The notes beneath the pieces were generated by a model. It was not told where the DNA came from and searched no databases. It was given only the letters and a program-made list of their open reading frames with translations. Shown piece by piece: positions 60,311 to 64,000 of a DNA stretch of 64,000 nucleotides. The DNA lies in NCBI RefSeq assembly GCF_003545805.1, contig NZ_NMQR01000019.1, positions 20,359 to 84,358 on the forward strand. Reading direction: 5' to 3'. Position numbers and translations under genes: made by a program. Position 1 is the first letter of the stretch. The number at the start of each line of letters is the position of its first letter. The stretch is from Photorhabdus sp. CRCIA-P01 (GTDB lineage Bacteria > Pseudomonadota > Gammaproteobacteria > Enterobacterales > Enterobacteriaceae).

Positions 60311-60925
60311 ATGCTAGAAACATCACTGGTCGTCATCACTATCTCAACATTGGGCATGCTCTCTCCCGGCCCCGATTTCTTTTTGGTAGTCAAAAATGCC
60401 ATACGTTACCAACGTTCTGCCGCCATGATGACAGTAGCGGGCTTAATCGCCGCTATCACTTGCCATATGGCTTATTGCGTCGCCGGGTTAGCTATTGTTA
60501 TCACCACAACGCCGTGGCTATTTAATCTGATGAAATATGCCGGAGCGGCTTATCTTATTTGGATTGGGATCAATAGCCTGCTTTCTCGCGGTGGGAATAC
60601 TCTCACTTTTGATGATCAACCACAGCAGATTGTTACTTTCAAAAAAGCATTTATGCAGGGGTTCTTATGTAATTTGCTCAATCCCAAAGCAACATTGTTC
60701 TTCCTGGCAATATTTACTCAGTTGCTAAATGTCAATTCTGGTGTTAGTGAGAAATTGTGGTATGCCTCTATTATCTTGGGATTGTCGGTCATCTATTGGC
60801 CACTGTTAGTCATATTGATCCAGAGTGCGCCGGTACGCCGCGGATTAGCTAAAGCTCAGAAGATTATCGATAAACTACTAGGCATCGTTTTGATTGGATT
60901 AGGTGTCAAAGTAGCACTGGGATAA
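60311..60925 (+). CDS. LysE/RhtB family amino-acid exporter
   Basis: An inner-membrane exporter of 204 residues. The family start is MLETSLVVITISTLGMLSPG followed by PDFFLVVKNAI; the Pro-Gly-Pro motif near residue 20 is typical of LysE/RhtB proteins. Six membrane segments are evident, and the middle has GFLCNLLNPKATLFFLAIF. I take the ATG at 60311; 23 further codons upstream are open but would add an unusual hydrophobic leader. RhtC-type threonine export is the nearest guess; substrate not decided. Confidence 0.88.
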   Translation: MLETSLVVITISTLGMLSPGPDFFLVVKNAIRYQRSAAMMTVAGLIAAITCHMAYCVAGLAIVITTTPWLFNLMKYAGAAYLIWIGINSLLSRGGNTLTFDDQPQQIVTFKKAFMQGFLCNLLNPKATLFFLAIFTQLLNVNSGVSEKLWYASIILGLSVIYWPLLVILIQSAPVRRGLAKAQKIIDKLLGIVLIGLGVKVALG

Positions 60926-60970
60926 CAGACAGTGATTCCTTCCCTTTAAGTTTTCAATAAGTATAAAAAA

Positions 60971-60990
60971 GTGCGCTTAACAGAGCGCAC
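60971..60990 (-). terminator. Hairpin with T run on the minus strand
   Basis: GTGCGCT pairs with AGCGCAC around a 6-base loop. On the minus strand six T residues follow directly, as in a rho-independent terminator, but no minus-strand gene is seen upstream of it. On the plus strand it lies 45 bases past the LysE-type gene without a T run and may still end that message. Confidence 0.5.
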
Positions 60991-61949
60991 CTCAAAATCC
61001 AGCTCTGATTTGTTCAGAGATTTTATTATTCCAGTTTTTACAATCAATTATTTAATTGGTTCATGAAAAAATTTATTCATCGGTCGAAAACGTTATTAAA
61101 TCCAGCTCCTTTTTACCCTTTTTCCGGAGTAGATAAGCATTAACAAAGCCAATTTTTTCATTAATCACTTTGATAAGCAGGTTTTAAACTGTGACTAAAA
61201 GTCATTATTTTAATGCTTGGGTTTAATGGTATAAAGTTTTAACGATTTTTTACCATTTTTGACACTGTTTTTTTATTAAGTTTAATCATCATGGTATATC
61301 GTATTTTACGTTTAACGAACGTTAATCATTCATTCTGTTTTTTTATTCACGATTTACAAACTCGCATTAAGACTAACTCTGTTTTTAATTTTTTTATTTT
61401 TCCATCACAATCATATCGTTTACGATAAGATTTACTGGCAATCCTAAGCGATTCTAATCACTCATCACTCTTTATTTATCTTTATAAATCAGCCAGTAAA
61501 TGGCCTGATAATGTAAAGATACCCCTTTATGTTTTTTAGGATAATTCCCTTCTTTTTCAGGGCGTAAACTCTGTCTAATTAGCCATTTTATCTATTTTTT
61601 TATTGAATTATTTTATGAAATGATGGCGAGAAAGCACCTGAATATCAGCCTTTACAAATAGTATTCTTTTGTTTGCTGATTTCTTTTCAACTCTCTATTC
61701 ATGATTAATGGACTTCGATTAAATGCAATTAACTTTCTGACTAAAAAATTTCCTTACTGTGTTAAACTCGCCACTTATATAAAAGCCTTAATCTCTCTGT
61801 ATTTTCACTTTTAAATGACCATGTCAAGTTAAATAAATATAGAATAATCTGAGGATAGCATCGTCTAAAATACGAAAAGGAATAAACTGTTTTTAATCAT
61901 TCTGTCCCTTTTAAAAATCTGGCATTAATGGATGCCGATTTGCTTAATA

Positions 61950-62076
61950 TATACCTAATAGATTTCGAGTTGCAGCGCGGCGGCAAGTGAACGAATCCCC
62001 AGGAGCATAGATAACTATGTGACTGGGGTGAGTGAAAGTAGCCAACAAAGCAGCAGCTTGAAAGATGAAAGGTATA
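61950..62076. repeat. ERIC (intergenic repeat unit), 127 bp
   Basis: A complete 127-bp element bounded by imperfect inverted repeats (TATACCT at the left, AGGTATA at the right). The centre matches the conserved ERIC core: AATCCCCAGGAGC on the left arm and GTGACTGGGGTGAG on the right, closing on CATAG/CTATG with a 4-base loop. ERIC elements are palindromic, non-coding and confined to intergenic DNA of enterobacteria; transcribed copies fold into a long hairpin. Confidence 0.9.
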
Positions 62077-62648
62077 GTTAATCCTGTAAAAGGTTTTAAT
62101 AGAATCTCATATTCTTATTATTGGGTTAACGCTGTCATTTGGTCACCGCATTTATCAACTTAAACCTGTTTTTCCTGACATTTTCTCTTCCAATATCGGT
62201 ATAGCATTGAGTTTTTTACCTGCTTTAAACAATCTTTAATCAGGGCCTTTTACCTTTAATGATTAAATTTTTACTGGTCTTTTCATCGTGAAGGAGCTCG
62301 TCCTGGCTCGATTGCCAATTACCCTCACGCAAAAACCGAAAGAGTCAGGGCTGGCGTAAGGAAACAACATCCCCATCCCCATCCTTATCGTGATTTTCCG
62401 GCATTTAATATAACAGATTCCCCATTATCAGGATTAAAAAACCGATCTCTGATCACATTTCATACCATTCATTCTGACAGTCAATTAATTACACATTAGA
62501 ATGGTTTAATGATGTAACTATTAAATCATCAATATTTCCTGTGGAAAGATGACCATTTTCTCACCGCAGCCTGACCGCAGAACCGGGTCACTTATTGGTC
62601 AGTCTCACTGACTTTGTCACACTTAAAGTAAACAAAAGGGAAAGTACG

Positions 62649-64000
62649 ATGAGTAAACGCAGCAACTCCGTGGCGAGAGGCACGAGTTATCTTTTAATTT
62701 ACCTGACGGCAATTCAGCCACTCCACCCGGCGATTGCTGCGGGAATAACACCGGACAATCACCATACGCAGGTACAAAATCAGGGCGATGTCCCGGTGGT
62801 GAATATTGCCACGCCGAATGACGCGGGGATATCTCACAACACCTATAAAGAGTTCAATGTCGCCACTCCAGGCGCCGTACTCAATAACGCCACTCAAGCG
62901 GCTCAATCGCAACTGGCCGGGCAACTTAATGCTAATCCTAACTTGAATGGAAAATCGGCGGAACTGATTATTAATGAAGTGACCGGCAGCGGACAATCTA
63001 ACCTGCAAGGCCAATTAGAGATTTTCGGCAATAAAGCCAATGTGATGATTGCCAACCCTAATGGCATTACCTGTGATGGCTGTGGTTTTATTAATACGGC
63101 CAGTGCCACACTGACCACGGGTAAACCCCAATTTGATAAACAGGGCGCGTTGGAAGCATTAGAGGTTAAAAAAGGCCAGATTACTATTGGCGGTAAAGGG
63201 CTGGAGGGCAAGGCGACGGATTATGTCGATATTATCAGCCGGGCGACGGAATTAAATGGCAAAATTCAGGCGAATAATCTGTCCCTGACGCAAGGCGCCA
63301 ACCGAATCAGTTTAAAAGACGGCACAGTTAAACCTGTCGCTGGTGAAGGTGCTAAACCACAATTAGCCGTTGACACCAAAGCATTAGGTGGCATGTATGC
63401 CAATAAAATCCGCTTGATTGCCACTGAAGATGGCGTGGGCGTTAATTTAAAAGAATTAACCAGTGACCAGCGTGATATAACTTTAAACGCCAATGGCAAA
63501 ATTGAACTGGGAAATATTAAGGCTAAAACGGACCTGAATATTATTGGCAAAGAGACCCACATTGCACCCAATATTACAGTGCAAGCGGGACGGGATATGA
63601 CGCTGGAAAATACCACGCTGGATAATAAAGGCAGTGTAACCGCAGATCGGGATATGCGGATATGGGGTGATACCGTGCGTAATAGCGGTGATAAAGCCTT
63701 GCTACAAGCCAACGATAATATGTGGATACAGAAAGATGCTCAGGGAAATAAAGGTCAATTAGTCGAGAATAGATCTGCGACGATAAAAACCGTGAAGGGG
63801 GATTTGGTTGTCAGGACCCAAAAACTTAATAATGCGCGTGATGTTTTTATTGTTAAGAACAAGGAGTTAATACCCGATTCAACAGATAAAAACAGGATTG
63901 TTCATGAAACGGAAACCTGTGATTTTGGAAACCCGGTTATTCATGAAGCCGAATTAATAACGCCACTGCCTAAGAAATGGTTTGGGCGTGTTGATTTTGG
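62649..64000 (+). CDS. Filamentous haemagglutinin/CdiA-type TpsA protein, 5' part
   Basis: The first 450 codons of a large two-partner-secretion protein that leaves the window open. The signal peptide is about 1-31 (SYLLIYLTAIQPLHPAIAA). The TPS secretion domain follows, with VVNIATPNDAGISHNTYKEF, VLNNAT and the NPNGI motif at residue 136 followed by a Cys pair (CDGCGF). Beta-helical repeats start after about 250. GGGAAAG stands before the ATG. Such proteins are adhesins, haemolysins or contact-dependent toxins; the deciding C-terminus and the TpsB transporter are outside the window. Confidence 0.93.
   Translation, partial: MSKRSNSVARGTSYLLIYLTAIQPLHPAIAAGITPDNHHTQVQNQGDVPVVNIATPNDAGISHNTYKEFNVATPGAVLNNATQAAQSQLAGQLNANPNLNGKSAELIINEVTGSGQSNLQGQLEIFGNKANVMIANPNGITCDGCGFINTASATLTTGKPQFDKQGALEALEVKKGQITIGGKGLEGKATDYVDIISRATELNGKIQANNLSLTQGANRISLKDGTVKPVAGEGAKPQLAVDTKALGGMYANKIRLIATEDGVGVNLKELTSDQRDITLNANGKIELGNIKAKTDLNIIGKETHIAPNITVQAGRDMTLENTTLDNKGSVTADRDMRIWGDTVRNSGDKALLQANDNMWIQKDAQGNKGQLVENRSATIKTVKGDLVVRTQKLNNARDVFIVKNKELIPDSTDKNRIVHETETCDFGNPVIHEAELITPLPKKWFGRVDF

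Larger units (their letters stand above)
60926..62648. other. 1.7-kb AT-rich gene-free region before the haemagglutinin
   Basis: No convincing gene on either strand. It holds a hairpin at 60971-60990, an ERIC element at 61950-62076, and a more GC-rich stretch at about 62280-62400 with short repeats of CCCCATC. The sequence is mostly AT-rich and full of short T runs. It must contain the promoter and leader of the TpsA gene. No TpsB transporter gene lies here, although it often precedes TpsA. Confidence 0.5.

Overview
The window is chromosomal DNA of a moderately AT-rich enterobacterium of the Morganellaceae type. Photorhabdus (or the sister genus Xenorhabdus) is the best guess. This rests on E. 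coli-like gene order with protein sequences clearly diverged from E. coli, an ERIC repeat, several decayed toxin-antitoxin loci, an RTX/type I secretion island and a large two-partner-secretion haemagglutinin gene. The genus is inference; the family-level placement is fairly secure.

Layout. 1-584: three initiator tRNA genes (the first cut by the window edge), a decayed toxin-antitoxin fragment and a terminator. 585-3395: amiC and argA, divergent, with tandem ARG boxes before argA. 3396-22987: an accessory island on the minus strand, downstream of and convergent with argA. Read in its own direction it encodes a type I ABC exporter and its adaptor, six small paralogous lipoproteins, a 2073-residue RTX/subtilisin-like protein with an N-terminal cysteine-peptidase-like domain, seven more copies of the same lipoprotein (one frameshifted, one with a replaced N-terminus), and a decayed, internally deleted second copy of the RTX gene. 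22988-23701 is an AT-rich gap.

23702-43741 (minus strand): recD, recB, ptrA and recC, with the pseudopilin genes ppdC, ygdB, ppdB and ppdA. A dead HigBA pair (plus strand) and an intact ParE/Phd-like pair (minus strand) follow, then thyA, lgt, ptsP and rppH. Apart from the toxin-antitoxin insertions this is the E. coli order. 43742-47325: a TPP riboswitch and thiBPQ. 47328-47805: the wrecked 3' end of polB, all that remains where E. coli has yabI, araCBAD and polB. 47985-60132: rapA, rluA, djlA, lptD-surA-pdxA-rsmA-apaG-apaH and folA, again in E. coli order. 60311-60925: a LysE/RhtB-type exporter. 60926-62648: 1.7 kb without a gene, holding a 127-bp ERIC element. 62649-64000: the 5' end of a filamentous-haemagglutinin/CdiA-type TpsA gene that runs off the window.

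The most interesting part is 3.7-23 kb. One putative type I secretion locus exports a predicted multidomain protease, and on both sides of the protease gene lie tandem arrays (13 copies in all) of one outer-membrane-type lipoprotein family. The copies are mosaics of two subtypes, and the spacer between genes is duplicated with them. By analogy with protease-inhibitor lipoproteins beside serralysin genes, and with immunity arrays of polymorphic toxins, the lipoproteins may be inhibitors, immunity proteins or partners of the exported protein. That role is inference; the arrangement itself is read directly from the sequence.
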